From positions 45,384,001 to 45,448,000 of the forward strand of contig JBITNC010000001.1 of NCBI GenBank assembly GCA_050084985.1: a stretch of DNA of 64,000 bases, written 5' to 3'. The notes under the pieces were generated by a model, which saw nothing but the letters and a program-made list of their open reading frames with translations, had not been told where the DNA came from and did no database searches. Source of the DNA: Nageia nagi. Taxonomy: Eukaryota > Pinophyta. Positions 49,001 through 61,400 of the stretch are shown one piece after another. The position numbers and the translations under genes are program-made. The first letter of the stretch is position 1; every line of letters begins with the position of its first letter.

Positions 49001-49977
49001 TGATTATTATCACCAAACCAAACTTTTTCGAAGGTAGTTTCTTCAAGCCAAGTAAACAAGTTTTTATTCCAATTATTGTGAGTTAGGAATATATTACCAT
49101 CATCTTGATCTTCATTGTTGTTATCCTTATGCTCCTTCTTTCACTAGCAATACTACTTTGTATGATCATCTTTTCCATAGAAGTCACAATGTAGGGGGGA
49201 AAGGGCTTTGGATTCTACTAATAGATCAACTTCTTCCTCTATAATTACCACTTCTATCATGGCCTCAACCATCATGACATATGCTAAAATATCATGAGGT
49301 GGATGTTGAACTAGAGGATGAAGGTTGATCATTGAATCCAAGTTCTCATCTCTATCCTGAATTCTCTATTCATACTTTTGCAAGCTTCAAAGCAAGTTTA
49401 GAAGAGTGAGTTGAGTTAACTCCTTAGACTCCTCAATAATAAATGGTAAGGGGATTAAAATTTTGAGAAAGGATTCTCAACACCTTCTCAACAATCTAGG
49501 TATCATCAACCTACTGACCATGTGAATGAAGAGCATTTAACAAATCTTTAACTCTATTTTTAAGAGTTCAACAGTCTCATCATCTTCCATTTGAAGATAT
49601 TCAAACTCCATATGTAAAATTTTTAGCTTGGCTACTCTAACCATAGATGATCCCTTGTAAGCACTCTGAAGAGTTTCCTATGCAACCTTAGAGAATTTAC
49701 ATTCTACAATATTAGGAAAGATGGTAACATCCATCCTAATTTGTATAGCAAAAAAACATTTGGAATCCTTCTTCTGGGTCCCCAAGAGCTCCTTCCTTTC
49801 ATCTACTATAAGTGCAATCAAGGCTACAACATTAAGTTCAACATATGCCTAAGAAACATGACTCCATACATCTTCAAAGATGATAAAGGTATGCATCCAT
49901 ATGATCTAATATTCATAGAATTCTCCACTAAACATTGGGATATGTAACTGTAATGAATTTCCATTCTTTGGATCCAT
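46060..49977 (-). pseudogene. Copia-4 gag-pol, degenerate
   Basis: Gag opens at 49977 (MDPKNGNSLQLHIPMFSGE), only 34 bp after the LTR and directly behind the primer-binding site, so this element has almost no leader, unlike Copia-1, -2 and -6. A zinc knuckle remnant lies near 49190-49150 (CDFYGKDDHTK), integrase near 48600-47950 (PERKNWIVIEIAQSML, STPYEAWFGKKP), and reverse transcriptase near 47560-46850. RNase H lies near 46700-46100 (MDIMYAVNLIAHFI, YTDVDWVGSLNDKKST, NIFTKALPKDRF). Stops and frameshifts are frequent. Confidence 0.85.
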
Positions 49978-49998
49978 TTAACCTAATAGAACATTTGG

Positions 49999-50011
49999 CT
50001 CGAATACCAAT
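49999..50011 (-). promoter_or_regulatory. Primer-binding site of Copia-4
   Basis: On the minus strand ATTGGTATTCGAGCC follows the LTR end, a one- to two-base variant of the initiator-methionine tRNA complement normal for Copia elements. Confidence 0.7.
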
Positions 50012-50706
50012 TAAAGAATTAGAGGCTCTAGTCTTTCAAGAAATTTGAGACAAATCAAATTTACCCAAAATTTAAACTTAATATTATAGTTATATAGAGA
50101 ATAAAAATACCTTTCTAATGATTAGTGACATACCTAAATATACTTATAGATCTTCCAAAATATGGATTTGACCTTTTGAGGACAAAAAACAACTTTCTTG
50201 GACCAAAAAATAATGTAAAATTTGATACTATCAGAGCTTGGGAGTTTCCAGTTGGTCACAACTTTTCTAGATTATAGGAAAGTCAAAAAATATAATATTT
50301 CTATACTTTTTTCAATGGCTTAACTCCTTTGAATTGCAAGAAAGTTCAAAATTTTAGGAAAGTTGAAAATTTCTAGAAAATTGACTGGTTTATAGGGCTA
50401 ACTTTGAAGGGATCTAATGTGGTCAGATTCAAAACAATCTAGGACTATGAACCATCAAATTAATTAACACAAAATTATCTATCCAATGGTGAAGGTAATG
50501 GAAAATTTGAAGAAGGAAGATTGGGTAAATAATAAGATTTAAGTTAAAGACTCCTGGAGCTTACTAAATAAGACTACGAAAATGCAAGTTTTGTATTTTA
50601 TGATTTCTAAGTGTGTTCCACCAACAAAGTATGGAAAAATAAATATTGTTGGAAAGGTATTGAGACTAGATATCCAACCAAAAAAGGAATCATATAAAAT
50701 GGAGAT
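50012..50706 (-). repeat. 5' LTR of Copia-4, first part
   Basis: Matches 44722-45417 of the 3' LTR and breaks off at 50706 in the pentamer GAGAT, where Copia-5 begins. The LTR continues at 54132 with AAGAT and then the sequence corresponding to 45418 onward. Confidence 0.88.
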
Positions 50707-50929
50707 TGTTGTAGTACACCATGGAATTCATCCCCATGATGAAACAATTCATATGCATGAAAAGGAGAACTATGTGACTTCCAAGACATGTGAAGAGATA
50801 AGGATGCATTATTAGTTACATATCATATTAGTGGGATCCTCCTATGAGATGATTATAATTTACTAAATTTGAGTATATGCCAACCTATTTATCTCATATT
50901 TTTTATGTAAGAGGGGCCTATATACAGAG

Positions 50930-50957
50930 ATATTTATTATTATTATTATTATTATTT
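50930..50957 (+). repeat. TTA microsatellite in Copia-5 5' LTR
   Basis: About nine TTA/TAT triplets in a row. The matching place in the 3' LTR (about 53860) is a plain T run, so the triplet array expanded in one LTR after insertion. Confidence 0.85.
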
Positions 50958-51279
50958 TTGTTGTTGTTATCCTTGTATTCTATATTACAAGAGTGAACAC
51001 TCTAGTTTCTGCTCTAGATTTGTAACAGACTCTATATTACATATTAATAAAAAGATCTTTGTACTGTGGATGTAGTTAGTTCCCATACCATGTAAATTTG
51101 TTGTCTTATTGTCTGATGGATTCTCTCTCTTATTCTATTATATTATGTATCTATTAATCATTTAATTGTTGGATTTTAATTCTTCATCTACTTTCTAAGG
51201 ACCCAACAAATTATTATTAAAGCTTGGTTAACTTATTTATGGATCAAAGGAGGAAAACACCTCCACTTGGATTGTTAGC

Positions 51280-53500
51280 ATGAATGGAAAAAATTGGTTG
51301 ATTTAGAAAGCTAAGATGGAAGACCTTCTTTATTCAAGGGATCTCAATGTGTCGATTAAGGTAGATACAAATCCAACCATTATGTTCACTAAGGATTGGA
51401 CAAATTTGGATCAAAAATTAACTACATATATCAGGTAATGGTTAGATGATATTATGTTCTACATATGGTGATAAAAATTAAATAAAATTTCTTATGGAAC
51501 AAGTTACATAGCCTGTATGAGAGAAAGGAAACCATAAATAAGGTATTTCTGATAAGAAAATTGGTAAATTTGAAGTTTAAAGAGAATGGGTCAATTGTAG
51601 AATACCTAAATAATATGCAAAGAATTGTAAACCAACTAATAACTATGAAGATGGTGCTAGATGATGACCTATAAGAACTATTGTTTCTAAGCTCACTGCT
51701 TGATAGTTGGGAGACTCTAGTTGTATCCCTCAACAAATCAACATCAAATGGGGTTGTTACCATGAGCCAAGCTACAAGAAGTTTTTTAAATGAATAAGTG
51801 AGAAGAAAATCCTTAGATTCCTCCCACTCACAAGAATTGGTTGTTGAATAATGGGGAAGACCAAGGAATAGAGAAAATAACAATCAAAGAAGACAATGAG
51901 GAAGATCCAAATCAAGAAAAGGATTAACCTTATATTATTGCAATAAGCCCAGGAACATGAAGAAGAAGTGTTAGAAGCTTAAAAGGGATTGAAGGGAACA
52001 AAAATCCTCTACAAAATATCCTTCATCAGACACTAAAAGTTGTGAACTAGAAAACATTAAAGAAGGTATGATGCATGAAAAAAAATAAGAATGGAAGAAA
52101 GCTATGCAAGAACTCAAGTACTTGCATAAGAATGAAACTTATGATTTGGTTGAGCTACTAAAAGGGAGAAAATCCTTGAAGAACAAGTGGGTATTCAAGG
52201 TGAAAAATGAGGATAACAAGAAAAAAAAATGAGGTGTAAGGTAAGGTTGGTAGTAAAGGGATTTGGAAAGAAAAAGGGTGTTGATTTTGATGAAATTTTC
52301 TCTACTGTTGTGAATACTTTTTCTATTCGCACCATCCTAGGCATAGGGGTTAGTATAGAATTAGAGATTGAATAACTAGATGTCAAAATAACTTTAGAAG
52401 AGGAAATATATATGGAGTAGTTATAAGATTTTCTAGTGAAGGGTAAGGAGCACATGATATGCAAGTTAAAGAAAAGCTTATATGGATTAATGCAAGCACC
52501 AAAAAAATAGTATAAAAAGTTTGATTCTTTTATGATGACTCAAGGATTTACTAGAACCATTACAAACCATTGTGTTTACTTAATAAAATATTCAAAGCCT
52601 TCCTTTGCTATTCTTTTATTATATGTTGATGATATGCTTATTGTTGGTCAAGATGCTAATCAAATTAACAAGTTGAAGGAAGAGTTGAATAAGGTCTTTG
52701 AAATGATGGACCTAGGAGATGCAAATTAAATCATAGGCATGATAACAAAGCATGATAGAAGGAAAAAGAAGATATGGCTATCATAAGAAAAGTACATTGA
52801 GAAGGTATTTGAAAAATTCAATATAAAGGATGCCAAACCTATGAGTACACCATTAGTTGGCCATTTCAAGTTAAGTGATCAATGATATTCAACCAAGAAT
52901 GAGGAGAAGAAAGTAATGAAAAAGATCCCCTATGCATCAATTATAGGGAGCTTGATGTATGCTATAGTGTGCACAAGGCCTGACATAGCAAATGCTACTA
53001 GTGTGGTTAGCAGATATCTTGCAAATATAGGAAAGTAACATTGGAAAAGTTGTAAAATGGATCCTAAGCTATAAAAGAGGCACTTATAAAATTTTCCTAT
53101 ATTTTGGAAGCTCATAAGCTGTGGTGGAAGGTTATACAAATTTAAATATTTTAGGATATCTTGATCAAAGGAGGTCTATATCTAGTCACTTAGTTACTTT
53201 TGCAGGGGGAGCCATCTCTTGGCAATCAAGATTACAAAAATGTGTTACACTTTCGACTATAGAGGTAAAGTAAATTACTACCACAAAATCCTATAAGGAG
53301 ATGCTTTGGTTGAAACATTTTCCTATAGAATTTGGTTTAAAACAAAAGGAGTATGTGATTAGGTGTCATATTCAAAGTGCCATTGATCTAAGTAAGAATG
53401 CTACATTCCACTCTAGAACTAAGCATACTGATGTGCATTATCATTAGATAAGAGATGTACCTAAAGATGGTTTGATGAAGATTAACAAAATACATTCAGA
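51280..53500 (+). pseudogene. Copia-5 gag joined to RT and RNase H, degenerate
   Basis: Gag (about 51280-51960) has decayed Copia Gag motifs and a zinc knuckle remnant (YYCNKPRNMKKKC, about 51935-51973). It is followed after about 100 bp directly by reverse transcriptase: WKKAMQELKYLHKNETYDLVE at 52090, LLLYVDDMLIVGQDA with an intact YVDD box near 52622, and the linker to 52870. RNase H follows (TRPDIANATSVVSRYL near 52975; decayed to about 53460). Protease, GAG-pre-integrase and integrase are absent. Stops are many. Confidence 0.8.
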
Positions 53501-54131
53501 TAGAAATCTATGAAACATGATGATGAAGACAGTGCTAAAGGAAAAGCATGAATTATGAAGAGCTTTGGAAGGCATGAATTCCATGTAAGTCTTTAGTATG
53601 GGGGAGCCCTCCTCATGGTTCTGTAGGGGGAGGTTATTATAGTATTTTGTGGGGTCTAGCCCCATGATGAAACAATTCATATTAATTTAAAGGATAACCA
53701 TGTGAATTCCAAGCCATGTGAAGAGATAAGGATGCATTGTCAGTTACGTATCATATTAGTTGGATCCTCCCATGAGATGATTGTAATTTCTTAGAGCTAA
53801 GTATATGCCAATATGTTTATCTCATATTTTGTATGTAATATGGGGCTAATACAAAAAGAGTTTTTTTTTTTTAATTGTTGTTATCATTGAATTCTATTTT
53901 ACTAGAGTGAACTATATAATTTTTGTTCTAGAGTTATAATTGATTTTGTATCACATTTAAATAAAAAGAGCTTTATACCATGGATGTAGGTAGTGCTCGA
54001 ACCATATATTTGCTATGTATTATTGTCTAATGAATGCTATCTCTTATTTTATTTCTTCTATTATATTATATATCCATTAATTATTTACTTGCTAAGTTTT
54101 AATTATTCATCTACTTTCTAAAGACCCAAAA

Positions 54132-54759
54132 AAGATCTATAATGAAAGTTCTAGACTTTGAAAGCAAACTAAACTAAAATAAGGTAGTTTGATATAATCA
54201 CGAAATTATAAAAAAACCATTTCTAAAAATGGAAATCTAACAAATACCCACATAGCTGTAATGACCCTAAATAGATAAATATAACCTTAGAATAGAGTCT
54301 GAAAGTGTTTTCTCATGCATACAAGCTTGAAAATAGAAAGCACACCACTCAAACATAAGAGAGTTGCAAAGAAAATATGAATGCTTTCTATTAAATCCAG
54401 AATGGTAGTATAACATTACAAAGAATCATTCAACTAAAATGGAAAATGAAGTCAATATTTATACAAAGATAAATGGAGTGTTTTAGACTCCATGAGGTTT
54501 GAAAGATTATAGATCCACTTAAAGAATTAGGAAAAACATAAATGGAGAGCCCAAGGATAGTTAGAGAAGTATGGGCATCCATTTTAGAGTACAAAATTAG
54601 ATCTGCATCATGCTAAGATTAGACATTTGAGCATTACGTGCTTAGTCATATTCTTGCAATAGTAATAAATCTGGTAGGTAAATAGTAGGTTGGTAAGTAG
54701 CCTTTAGAGTAAAATAAACTATCGAATGGAATTTAAATGTGAAACATTAAATTTGGTCA
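54132..54759 (-). repeat. 5' LTR of Copia-4, second part
   Basis: Continues the LTR interrupted at 50706 and matches 45413-46043. It includes a probable initiation region around 54470 (TTTATACAAAGATAAATGGA on the plus strand). It ends at 54759, where Gypsy-7 sequence resumes. Confidence 0.87.
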
Positions 54760-54978
54760 CAATTAAGACTCAAATCTATTAATAAGATATTTTTTAATAC
54801 CATTTTTACTCTATAGGTAAACACACATGATTCCTTAAAACCTACCATAATATTAAGAAATAATTCTTTTGGAAAGGACTTAAATGAGATTTTTAGTAAT
54901 TCATACATTAGAGTGTATGACATGTTAGCATAATAAAGGATATATAATGAAGAAAATAGATTTTGTATAACCCTTTAT
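54760..54978 (+). pseudogene. Gypsy-7, piece 2 (integrase zinc-binding region)
   Basis: Plus-strand remnants GKHT.FLKTYHNIKK and FFWKGLK, followed by a frame-shifted CxHNKG. These match the histidine/cysteine zinc-binding region at the start of Gypsy integrases. The piece lies between the ends of Copia-4 and Copia-6 and continues at 63601. Confidence 0.8.
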
Positions 54979-55435
54979 TGTTAGAATTTGTAATGAAATA
55001 TTGTGAATATCTAAACTCCTTGTAAATTCAATTAATCACTTAAAGGATATGTAGATACCTTAAGGGATTAATTGAATTCTTTATTATGTAGACTTTGACT
55101 TTACCATGTGGTTAGTTAGTAGGTTAAAGTTAGGTGATACATTTATTGTAACCCTAACCTTACCCTTGGGTTAAAGGGAGGTTAGGGAGGTGCTCTCAAG
55201 CTATAAATAGAGGGCCTCTCCTCTTGTAACATAACTAAGTTTTTGGAGTAAGATTACTCTACTAGTTGTGTAGGAGAGAAAGAGAATTGTTGTAAGAGGT
55301 GCATAGATTGAGAATTGAGAACTAGTTGTGGATGTACTCCTAAGGAGGGAGGAACCACATTATATTTGTGTTATGTTGAATGGTTGAGTTTCCTAGTCTT
55401 GGACCTTGAGGATTAGAGTAGATCTAAATCCTTCA
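54979..55435 (+). repeat. 5' LTR of Copia-6
   Basis: Starts TGTTAGAAT and ends AATCCTTCA. A TATA box (TATAAATAG, 55202-55210) should set the start of the genomic RNA. It differs from the 3' LTR at the ninth base (T against G), in GTTAGT/GTTGGT near 55116, and in CTCCTAAGG/CTCCCAAGG near 55340. Confidence 0.95.
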
Positions 55436-55437
55436 AT

Positions 55438-55449
55438 TGGTATTAGAGC
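55438..55449 (+). promoter_or_regulatory. Primer-binding site of Copia-6
   Basis: TGGTATTAGAGC, two bases after the LTR, differs by one base from the standard initiator-methionine tRNA complement used by plant Copia elements to prime minus-strand synthesis. Confidence 0.88.
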
Positions 55450-58400
55450 TTGGTGTGGAAGCTCTTATTCCTTCAATTTTAAGGTCTTGGTGAGGTAAAT
55501 TCCAAGAGAAGGTATAAATTTCCTCCTCCTTTGGTTATCTTATGAATTATTTCATTTTGATACTAACATTCTTTTATGATTATGTTAGTTCAACTCTTAG
55601 CAAACATTGCCTCAATAACAATATATTATTGCTCATTTTATTTGTTCTACTAATAATCTTTTATGTTAAGTGATTGGGTAATAATACATTATGCCAAATT
55701 TGCAATTTGTATACTAACATTTTTTTTGATTAGTTGCAATATTGCTATTGTTTTTTCTTTTACATACCTTTTATTCCTTTGGTATTAAGAGGTCTTTATT
55801 CCTTTTATTCCTTTGGTATTAAGAGGTCTTTATATGATCAAAATGGCAATAATATGTTATATTTAAACTTGATTTGTTCTTATGACACTAACCCATTTTG
55901 AACTGTGTTAACTTTTTTGTTATTTGCAAAATATGGGTAATTTTTTTCTACTATCCTCTAGTAAACATTTGATAATTTAAGAGGTTAGTATATAGAAATA
56001 ACATATTGTAAGCCATTTATTAAAAAGGGTGTATTTTCTTTAATATCTATATGATGAGAGCCATACAAAATGATTTTACAATTATTTTTTAAATTACATC
56101 TCTCATCATATCTATTTCATAGCTTAAAAAGGGGAAAGGTATTTAAAAACAATCAAATAAGGATTTTTTAAAATTATCAATTTATAAATAAATAAAACTA
56201 TATAGTTATCTACATTATTATATATAAAAATTTAGGGGGGGTCAAATAAAATGGTACTTTGAAAGGATCTATGAACTATTTGACAAAATGCCTCGCCGAC
56301 ATTGTAATCCACATCCATGCAAAATGTGGAAGTGCAGGGAAGGCACGCGAATTGTTTGACACGATGCATGATGCAGACAGAGTTTCATGGACTGCAATGA
56401 TCGCAGGATATGCACAAAATAGATACATTAACAAGGTATGCAAATTGTTTGACATGACATGCCTAGCATTTGCTGCACCTTCTCCCTCCCTTCATGGCCC
56501 TCTACATGCACCTTCCCTTAGATTTGGTAGCATGTAGACTATGTGGTGTCCGATGCTCCTTGGGAGGTTTCTCTCGCACCATTGTTGCCTCCATTTCTTT
56601 GACTATCTTCTTCTCTAAGTTTGTGCTCGTTTGTGGCACTTCCCTTCTGGTGTGGCTGCTAGGATTTCTTGTAAGGAACATTATTGAGCAAGCCACGATG
56701 AGAGATGTGCAGGAAGCATGCATGTACGAAGGATACATGCTCCCCTGCTCTGTATTTTGAATGATATGGTATGCACAAAACCAATACATTATGGGTCATT
56801 GAAAATGTGAGCCTCCTTAATGCTTCAGATGCAGGGAACAACCTCTACATGACCTCTCCTCCTCCCTATGCTTTGTAATGGTGATCTCTACCATCTCGCG
56901 ACCTTTCGATACACAAAATAGATACATTGAAAGGATCTACGAATTGTTTGTTGAGAATGCCTCCACCTGCTCTCCTCCCTTCCAGCTAACAGGGTGAGGT
57001 TGCTATTTCAATATACGTAATAGATTTTTCTATGATTCAATAATGTCTACCTTTGCCTCTCTATATGAGGTTTACTGCGCTCTAACGTCAAACACCAATA
57101 AAACATGTTTTGTTTTGAATTTTATCCCTCCTTGCTGACTTTGGTCTCCCTCTGCCACCCAACCTCTCAATCTCCATGTAGCTTAAACATGGCCACCTTT
57201 CAATTTTTTTTTTCAAACATAGTTGTTGAGCTTTTATTTCTTTTTACCACCTACGCAGGGGTTTGACTTTTTATGTCTAGGTCTAAATTACCCATTTAAG
57301 GGATTTTACCTAAGTCTTTTTTAAGTATTTCATGTTTCCTAAAACCTATGCTATTTTTAAGTAAACAAAGGAAATATTTACTTAAAATGCATACTTCAAA
57401 GACCAATTTTAGCATACAAGTTAAGGGAAAAGGAGGGAGGAACCATACTTAAACAGACATTTTTTTTAGCATCCAAGTTTTAGAACTTTAAGTAAAAAAG
57501 GGGGTAATTTGTATAATTTTTTACTTAAATCTTTATCTAGATCTTGCATGCTAAATTTATAATGCATGCCTCTTAACCTTGTTAGGAATAAAACATGCTT
57601 AGTACTTAAAATTTTAAGTTAAACAATGCATGATGCATGTTTATTACTTAATTTTTAAGTCATGGAATAATACATGTTTAAGTTATGGATTAATGCAAAG
57701 TAGGACTTAGCCCTTTTAAAATTCATTATTTATGAACTTGAGCAAAGTATGCAAAATGTAAAAAGTCCTTTAGGGGTTAGTACAAAACCCATTGGACTCT
57801 TAAGGTTTCAAGTTCATGTGGATGATGTATTTTTACTTTACTTTATATTTTTGCACAATTGCTTTATACTTGCAAAATGCAAAATATTGAAAGTAACCCC
57901 TAAAATGAACACATCCACATGTACTTTTCCACAACATGACTTATTTGGGGAGCCACGAGGTGAGGAAAGGGTAGACTGGAGCCTTTTTAGTCTGAAGAAT
58001 CAAGTGGTGGTAAGTCCATCTTAATTGCCCCTAAGACCTCTGTTGGATTGGACATAACTCTATTAGGTGGACAGGCATGTGTGTAGTGATACCACATGTC
58101 TGCACATCCATTCAGGGATTATCCTGATAACCTAAGATGAAAACTAAAAACCTTAAACAAGATAATTAAAATAGTCAGTCCAAGATACGTCGGATCCTTG
58201 GAAAATAGTTGGTACTTCTCCTTGAGAGAGTATATTACTGACCAAGGTGAACTGGTTGAGGACTGGTAGTACTTGGGCTCCACTCTACGGGCATCCAGGT
58301 GAAGGCCTAATTCTATACAAGAAAATAACCCCAACTTTATCCTTCTACGGATCTTGGTTTATAAGTTTGCACATGTGGGACATGTTTACTTATCAATATT

Positions 58401-58465
58401 TTATATGTATAGATGGTAAATTGTAAAATTTTTTATTCTTATTGCATATTTACTCTTGTGTAGCA
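55450..58465 (+). other. Copia-6 leader
   Basis: A 3-kb untranslated region between the primer site and gag. It is AT-rich at 55450-56240 and 57200-58400, with a gene-like, more GC-rich island at about 56250-57010 that holds PPR fragments. A 91-residue frame at 57749-58024 has no recognisable domain. A 27-bp tandem duplication (CCTTTTATTCCTTTGGTATT...) occurs at 55768-55832. The small MSSKHRK frame of the other leaders was not found here. Confidence 0.7.
56256..56990 (+). pseudogene. Captured PPR gene fragments in Copia-6 leader
   Basis: Near 56256 one frame reads YFERIYELFDKMPRRH, and after a frame change the frame at 56259-56537 reads HAKCGSAGKARELFDTMHDA then VSWTAMIAGYAQN. Both are diagnostic of plant PLS-class pentatricopeptide repeat proteins, organelle RNA-binding factors. 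Related scraps recur: YAQNQYI near 56770 and YTQNRYIERIYELF near 56915-56955. At most two or three repeats survive, frames are broken and no start, targeting peptide or carboxy-terminal domain is present. This is therefore a retrotransposed or recombined gene fragment, not a working gene. Confidence 0.75.
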
Positions 58466-61400
58466 ATGGTTGAAACCTTCATACCCAAGCATATACTTGA
58501 CGGTTCCAACTTTGGAATATGGGAACCTTGTATGAAAGCTGAGTTACAAGCAAGGAAGCTATGGTAGATAGTTAATGAAGACTTGGTCGCTCCTACAGAT
58601 GAGAAGGCTATTGAAATATACAACTTAAAGAATGAGTTAGCAACTTCAATGATTTATCGTGTAGTTTTAGATGACGTCCTTCTCATGATCTCTTCTTCAA
58701 CATCAGCAAAGGAAGCTTGGGATAGGTTGAAGAAAATTTACCTTGGGTCAAAATTTTCAAGGAGGTTCACCATTTTATAAAAGTTGTTGTAATATCATCA
58801 AGGTGAAGATGAAAGTGCTTCTATCTACTTGAATAAAATCATTGACCTTAGGACACAACTGGTTGGCTGTGGGTGCAACTAGATCAATGATGAGTTCATG
58901 GTCTTTATCATTCTTCAAAGCCTTTCTACAAAGTTCAGTAACTTTGTCACGATTATGGAAACAAGGCTCGATGAAGAAGAAGATGTCATCTCTCTTGACA
59001 ACCTTTCTAGACTCCTTCTAAAGCATGAGGAAACTTTGAATAAGAAAATGTTGAACCTTTCTCTAAAGGACAATAACATTGCTCTAGGAGCAACCAAAAC
59101 TCCTTTCAAGAAGAAGTTCAAACATTATAAATTCAAAGATAACAAATCCTTATCTACCTTCAGGAAGTATGAGAAAAAGGGCAATAATAATGGCAACTTC
59201 ATGCAAAGGAATGACAAAGCTAGATCAAGCAATCCAACACCTAAGGAAAAGTTTGATGGAAATTGTAACTTTTGTGGCATCTTTGGGCACAAAGAGTATG
59301 ATTGTCATAAAAATAAATTTGCTCAAAAAGGCAAGGGAAATGCAAATGTGAGAAATTTCAATAATAAAAAGAAGAACAAGTATGCTGCTACTATTGCCTA
59401 CTACTCAATGACTCAAACTATTTCAAATGATTGGATTGTTGATTCAGGATGCACTAATCACATGTGTTATGAAAAGGATAAGTTTGAAAACTTTCATAAG
59501 TATAAGAAGGATGCAGTTGTGATAGGTGATAATACAGTCCTTGATGTTCAAGGAATAGGGAGTGTGAAGATTCATGAAAAGGTTCTTGATAATGTATTTT
59601 ATGTGCCTAAACTAAGGATGAATCTTATCTTAGTAATTCAAATTACAAAGAAAGGATACTCATTTGAGTTTACCTCACACTCCTGGTGTGTTAAGAAAGG
59701 ACTTGCCACCTTCATGAAAGGATCAGTAAAGGATGACCTTTATATTATGGATCAAGTTCCTTCAAAAATGTGTCTTGCTACAAATGTTTGTTCAAAGGGT
59801 AATCTTTGGCATCAACGATTAGGGCACCTTAACCACAAGAGTATTCAAGATATGAAAACTCAAGAACTTGTGAAAGGTTTACCTAATATTTTACCCACAA
59901 TTGGTCTCTGTGAAAGGTGAATTCTAGGAAAGATGAATAGGTAAAAGTTTGAAAAAGATAAGGCAACTCAGGCTACTCATCCTCTTCAGCTTATGCATTC
60001 AGATTTGATGGGTCCATTTCAGACTAAGTCTCTAGGGGGAGCTTCTTATGTTTTGACCTTAATTAATGACTTCAGTAGGATGACATTTGGTTATCTACTT
60101 GAGCACAAGGATCAAACTTTTGATAGGTTTAAAGACTTCAAGGCTCTTGTTGAAAATCAAACTGATTTTAAGATCAAGATGCTAAGATCTAATAATGGGG
60201 GTGAGTATAATAGCAATGAGTTTAATGACTATTGTATTAAACATGGGATCAAGCAGCAATTCATAATCCCTTACACCCCTCAGCAAAATGGAGTTACTAA
60301 AAGAAAGAATTGAACCATTATGGAAATGGCAAGGTGCATGTTGGGTAACCTTCCTAGTTTCTTATGGGGCGAAGCTATTCACATTACTATTCACACCCTA
60401 AATAGGTGTCCTACTAAAGTAGTTGAAGGTAAAAATCCATATGAATCATGGACAGGAAAGAAACCTAACCTCTCACACTTTAGGGTCTTCAGTTGTGATC
60501 CATTTGCCTTCATTACCTCAGAGAAAAGGAAGAAGTTGGATAAAAGATCAGAAAAATGCATCTTTGTGGGTATGATAATCAACATAGAGGTTACAGGCTC
60601 TACTCCTCATCCCATAAAATAGTCTTTATTTCTAGGGATGTCAAGTTCAATGAACTTCCTGAGGATACGACCTCTCATGCTGAGGTGTCTGATTTAGATG
60701 ATTCTTTGCCTGCACCTAACTGGTTGGATGATCATGTAGGGAAGTCACCACAAGAGCAAAATTCTCTAGCTCAAAGAATTACAAGGAGTATGACCTTGAA
60801 TAACTCTTTATTTGCCAAAATTGATAATACGAATGAGCCATCAACCTTCAAAGAAGCTTCCAAGCACGAGTGTTGGATGGAAGCTATGAAAGTTGAGTAT
60901 GAGGCGCTCATAAAAAATGAAACTTGGGATTTGGATCCTTATCCCAATGAGAAAAATGTGATTGGAAATAAATGGATATACAAGGTCAAGTACAATTCTG
61001 ATGGAAAAATTGAAAAATACAAAGCAAGGTTAGTGGCCAAAGGATTCGCTCAGAAATATGGTATTGATTATGAGGAAACCTTTGCTCCTGTGGCTAAGAT
61101 GCCTACTATCAGGATAATCCTTGCTCTTTCTACAGCTCAAGGATGGAAAGCTTTTCAACTTGATGTCAAGAGTGCATTTCTCAATGGTGACTTGGATGTA
61201 GAAATCTACATGAATTAACCAAAAGGATTTATTCCAGAAGGTAAAGTGTCTTTAGTGTGCAAGCTTAAGAAGTCTTTGTATGGACTTAAGCAAGCACCTA
61301 AAGTATGGTACAAGAAAATTTCAAGATTCTTTACAGATATTAGTTTTTCCAAGTGCTTCTTTGACTCAGATCTCTATGTACTCAATCAAGGAAAAGACGT

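Larger units (their letters stand above)
50707..54131 (+). mobile_element. Copia-5, internally deleted, nested in Copia-4 LTR
   Basis: Plus-strand element with LTRs 50707-51208 and about 53633-54131 (502 and about 500 bp, clearly diverged) and flanking pentamers GAGAT and AAGAT, a target duplication with one change. A polypurine tract (GTAGGGGGAGG) precedes the 3' LTR, and a decayed primer site (ATTATTATTAAAGC) follows the 5' LTR. The internal region is only about 2.4 kb and lacks protease and integrase. Confidence 0.85.
44722..54759 (-). mobile_element. Copia-4, inserted in Gypsy-7, itself carrying Copia-5
   Basis: Minus-strand Copia element with 1.32-kb LTRs. The 3' LTR (44722-46043) is whole. 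The 5' LTR is split into 50012-50706 and 54132-54759 by Copia-5. Its internal part (46044-50011, about 4 kb) encodes one degenerate gag-pol. Without Copia-5 the element is about 6.6 kb. Gypsy-7 coding sequence reads on both outer sides. A target duplication is not recognisable. Confidence 0.87.

Noticed and set aside
56259-56537. A host PPR gene
   Set aside because: Only a few motifs survive, the frame is broken and the sequence lies inside the leader of a retrotransposon with intact ends, so it is a captured fragment.
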